Part shown: one piece after another, positions 41,287 through 48,851 of the stretch
Position numbering within the stretch: position 1 is the stretch's first letter
How the letters are laid out: each line of letters begins with the position of its first letter
Assembly (NCBI GenBank): GCA_023443455.1
Contig: JAEZUE010000105.1
Location: forward strand, 1 to 64,000
Length of the DNA stretch: 64,000 nt
From: Verrucomicrobiota bacterium
GTDB lineage: Bacteria; Verrucomicrobiota; Verrucomicrobiia; Opitutales; Opitutaceae
Direction of reading: 5' to 3'
Translations under genes and position numbers: made by a program
Notes under the pieces: model-generated
The model's database searches: none
What the model was told of the DNA's origin: nothing
Seen by the model: the letters and a program-made list of their open reading frames with translations, nothing else

Positions 41287-43938
41287 ATGGCAAAAAGCGA
41301 CAGCTCGTCCAAACGCAACGGCCCCTCCTATATCGCCCCGACCTACCAGCCCCGGTGGGTCATGGCCATAATCTGCCTGATGGTGGCCACGTTGCTCACC
41401 GTCGCGATGGCCTATTTCGACAGCGACCAGATCCCGCAGATGGGAATCGCCGCCGAATCCGCCCCCGATGGCACGATCGTGGAGATTCCGCCCAAAGGGG
41501 TGAACCCGGTCGGTATCCTCGGAGCCCAGACCGCGGCCTTCCTCTTCCGCTCGATCGGAGGCGCCGCGTGGCTCATCGCCGGCTTCTTCTTCTGGCTCGC
41601 CTTCATCTACACCCGCGGCATGCGCCGCCTCGCTTCCGCCCGCGCCGTGGCGATGCTCGTCTGCCTGATCTGCGCCTGCGCCATCGCCGAGATGCAGAAG
41701 GACTGGGCGGGCCTCTTCGTGAGCCCGGCCAACACCTACGCACTCGGGCCCGGCGGCCAGGTCGGCCACTTCCTCTACCGCACGTTGATGGAGCGCACCG
41801 TCGGCGTGTTCGGTTCGGCCGTCGTGCTGGTCGTCTTCTTCTTCCTGAGCCTGATGTTCGTGCTCACCCGCGACCTCGGCTCGCAGTTCGACAAGTTCTT
41901 CGCCTGGATCCAAAGCGTGCGGGAAAACTGGCGACTGCGCCGGCTCGAGCGCGAGGAGATCAAGAAACTCCGCGCCGAAGCCCGCGCCAAGCTCAAGGAG
42001 CAGGCCCTCGCCGAACTCAAGCGTCAGGCCGCCGCCACCGTGCCGCCGCCCACCGACATCAAACGGCTCACCCTGCCGAAGGGTGGCGAACCCACCCCGG
42101 GCGGAGCCCCCCCCGGCCGCAATCCCGAGAAAACCCTTTCGCTTCGCAACAACACCCCCGAGCCCGCCGAGAAAACTCCACCCCCGCCCCCCGCCCCGGC
42201 GCGCCCCTCCACGCCGCCCTCCTTCAACACCGACAAGCCCTCGATCGGCAGCATCTCGATGGGCGCGGCCACGCCCGCTGCGTCGGCCCCGGCCACAACG
42301 GCCGCTCCCGCCAGCCCGACGCCGGACCCCGCCGCCAACAAGCTCAGCCTCAAGATCGTTGCGCCCGAACAGACGAAAAAAGCCAGCACTCCGCAGCCGA
42401 CTCGCAGCGAAGACTACGTCTTCCCGACCCTCGACCTGCTCAAGGAACCGGTGAAGGTGAACGCCGCCACCAACGAGGAGGAGCATTTCACCAACGCCGA
42501 GACCCTCCTGCGCACCCTCGGCGAGTTCGGCGTCGAGGTCAGTCTCGGTGAAATCCATACCGGCCCCGTCATCACCCGCTACGAGATCATGCCGGCCCCC
42601 GGCGTGCGCGTGGAGAAGATCGCCAGCCTCGACAAGAACATCGCGCTCGGCATGAGGGCGCAGTCCGTGCGTATCCTCGCTCCGGTGCCAGGCAAGGGCG
42701 TGGTCGGCGTCGAGGTCCCCAACCGCAACCCCACCCCGGTCGGCATGCGCGAGATCCTCGAATCGGCCGATTGGGGCGACTCGAAGGCCGAGCTCCCGAT
42801 CGCGCTCGGCAAGGATGTGTCCGGCGCCCCCATCGTGGCCGACCTCGCCCGCATGCCCCATCTGCTCATCGCCGGCGCCACCGGCTCGGGCAAATCGGTC
42901 TGCGTCAACAGCATCGTCGCCTCCCTCGTCTACCACGCCGGCCCGAAAAAGGTGCGGTTGCTCATGGTCGACCCGAAGATCGTCGAGCTGCAGGTCTACA
43001 ACTCCCTCCCGCACATGCTCATCCCGGTGGTCACCGAGCCCAAGAAGGTCCCCGGTGCCCTCAAGTGGCTGCTCGCCGAGATGGAGAAGCGCTACCAGAT
43101 CTTCGCCAAATGCGGGGTGCGCAACATCATCTCTTTCAATACCCGCAAAGCCCCCGAGGCCGCGCCCGCCGCCGAGAAGGATGCGGACAAGGACGGCGCC
43201 GTCGCCGAAGTTCCCACCGCGCTCAACCTCGAGGTTCCGCGCGACCTCGAAATCGAGATCCCCGAGAAGCTCCCCTACATCGTCTGCATCATCGACGAGC
43301 TGGCCGATCTCATGATGGTCGCCCCCGCGGAAATCGAAACCTCGATCGCCCGCCTCGCCCAGCTCGCCCGCGCCGCCGGCATCCACCTCATCGTCGCCAC
43401 CCAGCGCCCCTCGGTGAACATCATCACCGGCTCCATCAAGGCCAACCTCCCCTCGCGTATCGCTTTCCAGGTCACCTCCAAAGTCGACAGCCGAGTCATC
43501 CTCGACGAGGCCGGCGCCGACCAGCTCATCGGCCGCGGCGACCTGCTGTTCATGCCGCCCGGCACCAGCCGCTTGGTCCGCGCCCAGGGCGCGTTCATCT
43601 CCGACGAGGAGATCGCCCGCATGGTCGAGCACCTCAAGAAGAACGGGCCGCCCGCCTATCGCCAGGAAGTGCAGGACCAGGTCGACCGGGGCGGCGCCGA
43701 CGACGAAGGCGACGGCCTTTCCGATCTGGAGGAGGGCAGCGACGACGAGCTCCTCCCGCAGGCCATCGATGTGCTCAAGAGCACCAAACGCGCCTCCACC
43801 TCCATGCTCCAACGGCGCCTACGTATCGGCTACAACCGTGCCGCCCGCCTCATGGAGCTCATGGAGCAGAAGGGGATCGTCGGTCCCGAGAACGGCGCCC
43901 AACCGCGCGAAATCCTCGCCGACCTCGACCGCCTCTGA
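41287..43938 (+). CDS. ftsK: DNA translocase FtsK
   Basis: 883 residues. N-terminal membrane domain with about four helices (VMAIICLMVATLLTVAMAYF, FRSIGGAAWLIAGFFFWLAF and others, to ~residue 205). A charged then Pro/Ala-rich linker (about 220-375) precedes the alpha domain. The motor has GATGSGKSVCVNSI (Walker A, about 530-537) and YIVCIIDELADLMM (Walker B). The C-terminal gamma winged helix (QAIDVLKSTKRASTSMLQRR) reads KOPS sites. Between the motor blocks there is an Ala/Glu/Asp-rich insert of ~40 residues (KAPEAAPAAEKDADKDGAVA, about 620-660). It segregates chromosomes at the division septum. Confidence 0.96.
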   Translation: MAKSDSSSKRNGPSYIAPTYQPRWVMAIICLMVATLLTVAMAYFDSDQIPQMGIAAESAPDGTIVEIPPKGVNPVGILGAQTAAFLFRSIGGAAWLIAGFFFWLAFIYTRGMRRLASARAVAMLVCLICACAIAEMQKDWAGLFVSPANTYALGPGGQVGHFLYRTLMERTVGVFGSAVVLVVFFFLSLMFVLTRDLGSQFDKFFAWIQSVRENWRLRRLEREEIKKLRAEARAKLKEQALAELKRQAAATVPPPTDIKRLTLPKGGEPTPGGAPPGRNPEKTLSLRNNTPEPAEKTPPPPPAPARPSTPPSFNTDKPSIGSISMGAATPAASAPATTAAPASPTPDPAANKLSLKIVAPEQTKKASTPQPTRSEDYVFPTLDLLKEPVKVNAATNEEEHFTNAETLLRTLGEFGVEVSLGEIHTGPVITRYEIMPAPGVRVEKIASLDKNIALGMRAQSVRILAPVPGKGVVGVEVPNRNPTPVGMREILESADWGDSKAELPIALGKDVSGAPIVADLARMPHLLIAGATGSGKSVCVNSIVASLVYHAGPKKVRLLMVDPKIVELQVYNSLPHMLIPVVTEPKKVPGALKWLLAEMEKRYQIFAKCGVRNIISFNTRKAPEAAPAAEKDADKDGAVAEVPTALNLEVPRDLEIEIPEKLPYIVCIIDELADLMMVAPAEIETSIARLAQLARAAGIHLIVATQRPSVNIITGSIKANLPSRIAFQVTSKVDSRVILDEAGADQLIGRGDLLFMPPGTSRLVRAQGAFISDEEIARMVEHLKKNGPPAYRQEVQDQVDRGGADDEGDGLSDLEEGSDDELLPQAIDVLKSTKRASTSMLQRRLRIGYNRAARLMELMEQKGIVGPENGAQPREILADLDRL

Positions 43939-44000
43939 GCCGGTTCACCAGCCCGCACCGGCGGCCCCATGCCCGGCCGCCGTGTTGCGGGCCAAATCGC

Positions 44001-44035
44001 ACTTCCCCTCCCCCTCCCTTTCCCCCACATTCCCC
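44001..44035 (+). repeat. Heptanucleotide repeat before the RodZ-like gene
   Basis: Five 7-mers: ACTTCCC, CTCCCCC, TCCCTTT, CCCCCAC, ATTCCCC, then CC and the ATG at 44038. Same distance to the start codon as the tract at 33556. Confidence 0.45.
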
Positions 44036-44037
44036 CC

Positions 44038-44817
44038 ATGCAGACCATCGGCGAGCGACTCGAGGAAGCACGGAAACGCAAAGGCATCTCCATCCGCGAA
44101 GCCGCGGAAGCGACCAAGATCCGCAGCGACTATCTGCAACGCTTCGAGGGCAACGTCTTCGACATCAACCTGCCCGACATCTACGTCCGCGGCTTCCTTC
44201 GCACCTACGCCCAATACCTCAAGCTCAACTCCGAAAAGCTCCTGATCGACTACGCCGGGCTCGGGCTGGGTGGCCCCCGCGAGAACCGCCGGCACGGGGA
44301 ATCCCGCGAGATCATGGGCCGACTCGACCTGCCGGATACGAGCAAAACCTCCGGCGCCCCCAACGCAGCGGGCCCCGTCGAGGGGGCGGACGATGGATCC
44401 CCCTCACCGCGTTCGATCCCGACCGCAGTCGTCACCGGAGCCCCCAGTGCCGACCGGCGGCGCCAGCTCAAACTCCCCCTCATCGCGGGCAGCGCTGTGA
44501 TCGCGTTGCTCATCCTCGTGTTTGTCGTGCGCGCCATCTTCTCGGATTCCGCGGATCCTTCCCCGCCTCCGGTCCAGGCGCCGGTGGGCGACGTCCTCCA
44601 GCTCATCGCCGTCGGTGATGTGCGCGTCACCGTCACCCAAGTGGTCGACAAACAGGTGCTCTTCTCGGGCGACCTGGTGAAGGGCGACACCCGGTTCGTG
44701 AGCAAAAACGGGAAGGTGTCGATTTCCTACAACCCGGGCCGAAACCTTCAGGTCGAGGTCAAGGGCCAGCGTTTCCGGATGACCGCCGAGGGTGCGGGCC
44801 AGAACTCGATCAACTGA
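44038..44817 (+). CDS. RodZ-like HTH membrane protein
   Basis: 259 residues. The N-terminal Xre-type HTH_25 domain is IGERLEEARKRKGISIREAA, followed by YLQRFEGNVFDINLPDIYVRGFLRTYAQYL, the hallmark of RodZ/YmfM proteins. A variable linker (about 85-140), one transmembrane helix (LPLIAGSAVIALLILVFVVR, about 142-161) and a periplasmic DUF4115-like beta domain (DVRVTVTQVVDKQVLFSGDL) complete the RodZ plan. RodZ links MreB to the cell-wall machinery. No mreB is nearby. It follows ftsK by 99 bp and has its own terminator. Confidence 0.85.
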   Translation: MQTIGERLEEARKRKGISIREAAEATKIRSDYLQRFEGNVFDINLPDIYVRGFLRTYAQYLKLNSEKLLIDYAGLGLGGPRENRRHGESREIMGRLDLPDTSKTSGAPNAAGPVEGADDGSPSPRSIPTAVVTGAPSADRRRQLKLPLIAGSAVIALLILVFVVRAIFSDSADPSPPPVQAPVGDVLQLIAVGDVRVTVTQVVDKQVLFSGDLVKGDTRFVSKNGKVSISYNPGRNLQVEVKGQRFRMTAEGAGQNSIN

Positions 44818-44841
44818 CCCCCTCCCCGTTTTCCCCCGATC

Positions 44842-44871
44842 GGGCGCCGGCAATCCGGCGCCCTTCTTTTT
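44842..44871 (+). terminator. Rho-independent terminator after the RodZ-like gene
   Basis: GGGCGCCGG (44842-44850), CAAT loop, CCGGCGCCC (44855-44863), then TTCTTTTT. Canonical stem and T-run 24 bp after the stop codon. Confidence 0.93.
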
Positions 44872-44983
44872 GCGACACTTTGGAAACACAGCAGCTCCCA
44901 GTCCCTCGACGTTTCCGTCGCGCACGGGCCGTTTTCGGTTTTGCGGGACGCCTTGCCGCCCGTTGCAATCGCCCCACCCAATC

Positions 44984-45376
44984 ATGAACCCTGGCATTCC
45001 CGCGCTCATTTTTCCGGCCATCTCCCTGCTCTTCCTCGCCTACACCAACCGTTTTCTCGGCCTCACCGGCGTCGCCCGCAAGATGCTCGCCGAGCACATC
45101 GCCACGCCCCAGCCGCATTGGGAGGTGCAGCTGATCAACATCCGCCGCCGCCTGCACCTGATCCGCAAGATGCAGATTCTCGGCCTCGCCTCGATCATCC
45201 TCGCCGCCTTGTCGATGGGCGCGATGGTCCATGATTTCCCCAACGAGGGCCTGCTCCTCTTCGCTTCCTCGCTCGCCTGCTTCGTCGCATCGATGAGCGT
45301 GTGCGTCTACGAGATCAAACTCTCGATCGACGCCATCGAGGTCGAGTTCAAGCGCGCCAAGGTCCCCGGAGTCTGA
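44984..45376 (+). CDS. DUF2721 family membrane protein
   Basis: 130 residues. Hydrophobic segment 1 is IPALIFPAISLLFLAYTNRF (about 4-23), then a basic amphipathic stretch (QLINIRRRLHLIRKM), then segments ILGLASIILAALSMGAM and LLFASSLACFVASMSVCVYE, ending in an acidic/basic helix EIKLSIDAIEVEFKRAK. This matches the DUF2721 layout; the function is unknown. The start ATG at 44984 is preceded by 112 bp after the RodZ-like terminator, so it is probably a separate unit. Confidence 0.8.
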   Translation: MNPGIPALIFPAISLLFLAYTNRFLGLTGVARKMLAEHIATPQPHWEVQLINIRRRLHLIRKMQILGLASIILAALSMGAMVHDFPNEGLLLFASSLACFVASMSVCVYEIKLSIDAIEVEFKRAKVPGV

Positions 45377-45507
45377 GCCCACGATTCGGCTGCCGCGCCA
45401 GCACGGCGCCCTCCAGGCGCACCACAGACGCGGACCACGCCTCTCGCCCGCTCAGCCGGCCAGTTGCGTGCCTGCATCCGAGCCGCTCGCCCACCGCCGC
45501 CAAGACC

Positions 45508-45555
45508 AAACAACGCGTTTTGATGGTGCGATCGCATCATCAAAACGCGTTGTTT
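45508..45555. terminator. 48-bp near-perfect palindrome between converging genes
   Basis: AAACAACGCGTTTTGATG (45508-45525) is the exact complement of 45538-45555. The centre GTGCGATCGCAT continues the symmetry with one mismatch, giving a 24+24 bp palindrome. It lies between DUF2721 and the converging aminotransferase gene and can act as a bidirectional terminator (AAAC/GTTT ends), although the T-runs are short. Confidence 0.7.
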
Positions 45556-45600
45556 GCTTCGCGGAGGACTTCCTCCTCCCGGCCGGAGCGAAGGCTCCCG

Positions 45601-46806
45601 TCACCCGCTCGGCATCGCCTCGCGCAGCGCCTCGCCGAGCCGGCGCATGCCCTCCTCGATCCGGACCTCGTCCGAATTCGAGAAGTTGAGACGGAAATGC
45701 CGGTCGTCGGCGACATCGGCGTAGAACGCCGACCCGGGCACGAACGCCACCTTGCGCTCGATCGCCTTCTTGAACAGCGCCGCGACCGACACCCCTTCGG
45801 GCAGACTCGCCCAGAGAAACATGCCACCATCGGGTTCGCTGATCCTTACCCCCGCGGGGAAATACCGGTTCGCCGCCGCCACCATGGCGTCGCGTTGCCG
45901 CCCGTAGAGGGCGCAGATGGCGGCGAGATGGACATCCAGGTCATGGTCGAGCAAGTGTTGGTGGACGACGCGTTGCGCGAAATAGTTCGAATGCAGATCC
46001 ACCCCCTGCTTCGCCGTCACCAGATAGTCCATCAAACGCCGCGGGGCGCAGATCCAGCCCAGCCGCAGCCCCGGCGCCACCACCTTCGAGAACGACCCCA
46101 GCAGCACGCTGCCCGGGCAATACGTCCGCAACGCCGGCAACGGCTCCCCGCGGAAGCGCAGCTCGCCGTACGGATCGTCCTCGACGAGCACCACGTCGCG
46201 TTCCCGGCAAAGCGCCCCCACCGCCTCACGCTTCGCGCGCGAATACGACAGGCCCGAGGGGTTCTGGAAATTCGGCACCGTGTACAGAATCTTCGGACGG
46301 CAGGCATCCAGCGCGGCCTCCAACGCACCCAGCGCCGGACCATCCTCCTCCATCGGCACCGAGACGAAACGCGGCTCGTACGACGAGAACGCCTGGATCG
46401 CCCCCAGGTAGGCCGGCCGCTCGAGCAGCACCACGTCGTCCGCATCGAGCAGCGCCTTTCCCAGAAGGTCGAGGCCCTGCTGCGAACCGTTGGTGATGAG
46501 GATCTCGTCGGGGTCGATCGCGAGGCCGCGTTTCTCCGCGTAGCGTCGGGAGATCAGCTCCCGCAGCGGCCGGTAGCCCTCGGTCGTCGCGTACTGCAGC
46601 GCGGCCGTACCCGCATCCCGGAGCACCTTCGCCGCGGCATCGGCCACGTCGGCGACCGGAAAGGTGCTCGGATTCGGCAATCCCCCGGCAAACGAGATGA
46701 TCGCCGGATCCTCGGTCACCTTGAGGATCTCGCGGATCGCCGAGCGCTGCATGCGCCGCGTGCGGCGGGCAAAACGGGAGGAAACATCGTGTGCGGTGGA
46801 GGCCAT
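45601..46806 (-). CDS. PLP-dependent aminotransferase (LysN/AAT-I type)
   Basis: 401 residues, fold type I. N-terminal signature IISFAGGLPNPSTFPV, cofactor-binding NGSQQGLDLLGKALLD, VPNFQNPSGLSYS (Asn), VEDDPYGELRF (Asp/Tyr) and the Schiff-base lysine in GSFSKVVAPGLRLGW (Lys241). This arrangement is that of 2-aminoadipate/multi-substrate aminotransferases (LysN, AlaA-like). The preferred substrate cannot be stated. Alternatively it could be an aromatic or branched-chain aminotransferase. It is a single-gene unit, separated from the oad genes by a hairpin. Confidence 0.88.
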   Translation of the reverse strand: MASTAHDVSSRFARRTRRMQRSAIREILKVTEDPAIISFAGGLPNPSTFPVADVADAAAKVLRDAGTAALQYATTEGYRPLRELISRRYAEKRGLAIDPDEILITNGSQQGLDLLGKALLDADDVVLLERPAYLGAIQAFSSYEPRFVSVPMEEDGPALGALEAALDACRPKILYTVPNFQNPSGLSYSRAKREAVGALCRERDVVLVEDDPYGELRFRGEPLPALRTYCPGSVLLGSFSKVVAPGLRLGWICAPRRLMDYLVTAKQGVDLHSNYFAQRVVHQHLLDHDLDVHLAAICALYGRQRDAMVAAANRYFPAGVRISEPDGGMFLWASLPEGVSVAALFKKAIERKVAFVPGSAFYADVADDRHFRLNFSNSDEVRIEEGMRRLGEALREAMPSG

Positions 46807-46872
46807 CGTATTTCGGAAACGGCACAGCCTTCCGCGCGCTCAATCGTCCGTCGAGTCGATTCCCGGAAACCG

Positions 46873-46903
46873 CGAGGGCGCACCGGCCAGCGGTGCGCCC
46901 TCG
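46873..46903 (-). terminator. Hairpin downstream of oadB
   Basis: CGAGGGCGCACCG (46873-46885) pairs with CGGTGCGCCCTCG (46891-46903), a 13-bp stem with a GCCAG loop, 26 bp past the oadB stop. There is no strong T-run. Confidence 0.7.
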
Positions 46904-46928
46904 GAAATGCTTCGGCTGTCGTTTTCGG

Positions 46929-48209
46929 CTATTGCAGCGTCGAGATGAAGTAGCCGGCCGCCACCGCCGTGCCGATCACGCCGGCGACGTTCGGCCCCAT
47001 CGCGTGCATGAGCAGGAAGTTGTTCGGATCGGCCCGCTGTCCCTCGATGTGGGACACGCGCGCCGCCATCGGCACCGCGGATACGCCGGCGGAACCGATC
47101 AACGGGTTGATGGGGTTCTTCCGGTTGAGCAGGTTCATGATCTTGGCGAAGATCACCCCACTGGCGGTCGAACAGCAGAACGCCACCACCCCGAGCACGA
47201 TGATTTTGATCGTGCCCATCGCCAGGAAGCTCTTGCCGGCCATCGTCAAACCCACGCTCGTACCCAGAAAGATCGTGAGCACGTTGATGATCTCGTTCTG
47301 CGCGCTCTTGAGCAACCGCTCGGTCACCCCGCACTCGCGCAGGAAATTGCCGAGCATGAGCATCGCGATGAGCGCCGCCGCATCCGGCACGATGAGGATG
47401 CAGACCACCATCACGACCACCGCGAAGATGAGCTTCTCGAGCTTCGACACCTTCCGCAGCGATTTCATGCGGATCATGCGCTCCTTCTTCGTCGTCAGCA
47501 GGCGCATGATCGGCGGCTGGATCAGCGGCACCAACGACATGTAGCTGTAAGCCGCCACCGCCACCGCACCGAGCAACGTCGGCGCGAGTTTGTTGGTCAC
47601 GAAGATCGAGGTCGGGCCATCGGCGCCGCCGATGATGCCGATCGAACCCGCCTCCTGCGGCGTGAAGCCCATCAGCAACGCGCCGAAGAACGTCAGAAAG
47701 ATGCCGACCTGAGCCGCCGCCCCGAGCAGGAACGTGCGCGGCGCGGCGATCAGCGGGCCGAAATCGGTGAGCGCACCCACCCCCAAAAAGATGATCGGCG
47801 GAAAGATCTCCAGCTTCACGCCCTGGGCGATGAAGTCGTAGAGCCCGCCCTCGACCCGCTCCACCTTGATCTGGATGTCGGAGCCCTTCGTCACCGCGCC
47901 ACCATGTTCGGCGCCGCCGTGGACCTCCTGCACCTGGCCCTCGATCTTGAACGTCGAGGTCTGGTAGACGCCGTTGGGCAGAAACTCACCGGTGATGACG
48001 CCCCGGGTCGGCAGGTTCGCGACCAGGGCACCGAAGGCGATCGGCACGAGCAGCAAGGGCTCGAAACCCTTCACGATCGCGAGGTACAGCAGCACGCCGA
48101 CGATGCCCCACATCACCGCCATCTGCCAGGTGATGTCGGCGAAGCCCGTCGTCGTGAAGAACTCCCCCAAGCCGCTGTTCTGAAAGAAGTGGATCAAATC
48201 CTGTAGCAT
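46929..48209 (-). CDS. oadB: Na+-translocating decarboxylase, beta subunit
   Basis: 426 residues, about 11 hydrophobic helices. Beta subunits of oxaloacetate, methylmalonyl-CoA or glutaconyl-CoA decarboxylases export Na+ using the energy of biotin decarboxylation. Conserved pieces are EIFPPIIFLGVGALTDFGPL, GIIGGADGPTSIFVTNKLAP (including the Asp needed for Na+ transport), GNFLRECGVTERL, NEIINVLTIFLGTSVG, and NPLIGSAGVSAVPMAARVSH with HAMGPNVAGVIGTAVAAG. The region ~85-120 (TSTFKIEGQVQEVHGGAEHG) is an insert absent from the shortest homologues. The gamma-subunit gene precedes it by 21 bp. No alpha/biotin subunit is seen. Confidence 0.92.
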   Translation of the reverse strand: MLQDLIHFFQNSGLGEFFTTTGFADITWQMAVMWGIVGVLLYLAIVKGFEPLLLVPIAFGALVANLPTRGVITGEFLPNGVYQTSTFKIEGQVQEVHGGAEHGGAVTKGSDIQIKVERVEGGLYDFIAQGVKLEIFPPIIFLGVGALTDFGPLIAAPRTFLLGAAAQVGIFLTFFGALLMGFTPQEAGSIGIIGGADGPTSIFVTNKLAPTLLGAVAVAAYSYMSLVPLIQPPIMRLLTTKKERMIRMKSLRKVSKLEKLIFAVVVMVVCILIVPDAAALIAMLMLGNFLRECGVTERLLKSAQNEIINVLTIFLGTSVGLTMAGKSFLAMGTIKIIVLGVVAFCCSTASGVIFAKIMNLLNRKNPINPLIGSAGVSAVPMAARVSHIEGQRADPNNFLLMHAMGPNVAGVIGTAVAAGYFISTLQ

Positions 48210-48230
48210 GATGATTCGGATGGCTGAGGG

Positions 48231-48644
48231 TTAACGAATCTTGTGGCTGGCGAAGATCTGCCGGCGGCCCTCGCTCGACCACGCCATGAGCTGCAGATCG
48301 CGCGGCGGTGCGGTGCGATCGATCGGCATGATCGACACGATGTGAGCGCCCGCCTCGAGGCTGGCGTAGACCGCGGCACTGATGACCGCCACCACCTCGG
48401 GCCCGATGTTATCGTCGACCGACGTCGTCTCCAAATCCGGGACCGCCGAGACCAACGCCGCCGCTTCCCGCGCCTTGCGTTGCCGCTCGAGAAAACGGAA
48501 CACCACGCCCATCAGTTCAAGAATCAGCCAGATCGAGCACAACGCGGTGAACACCACGATCAGACCGACCAGCTGATATTGGATTGCGTCGGAAATGGTC
48601 GGTTTTGCAGGCAGCGCTGCAGCCAGAGGAATCAGGTACGTCAT
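48231..48644 (-). CDS. Na+-translocating decarboxylase, gamma-type subunit
   Basis: 137 residues with one N-terminal transmembrane helix (QYQLVGLIVVFTALCSIWLI, about 22-41) and a soluble tail containing VVAVISAAVYASLEAGAHIV, the OadG/OAD_gamma pattern. Gamma subunits hold the complex together. The tail here replaces the Pro/Ala-rich stalk seen in enteric OadG. It is first in a two-gene unit with oadB. Which decarboxylase it serves cannot be told without the alpha subunit. Confidence 0.8.
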   Translation of the reverse strand: MTYLIPLAAALPAKPTISDAIQYQLVGLIVVFTALCSIWLILELMGVVFRFLERQRKAREAAALVSAVPDLETTSVDDNIGPEVVAVISAAVYASLEAGAHIVSIMPIDRTAPPRDLQLMAWSSEGRRQIFASHKIR

Positions 48645-48851
48645 CGAGGGTTTGGTGATGGCGGTCGCCGGAATTCTGCCAACCCGCCAAGGTCAGCGGT
48701 CCGGGCGTCCTGGGTTTTATTGGGGGGCGATCGAGAGCGGCCGATGCGAATCGGCCCCCGCCGTTCTGGCGAGATCATTTTATATGAATATGCCCCCATC
48801 CCGAACACACGCGGGATTGCTCCGGCCTCCGGCCGCCGACAAAGCTCCGCC

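Noticed and set aside
41272..43812. 846-codon minus-strand ORF opposite ftsK
   Set aside because: Low-complexity shadow of ftsK, with no domain and no start context.
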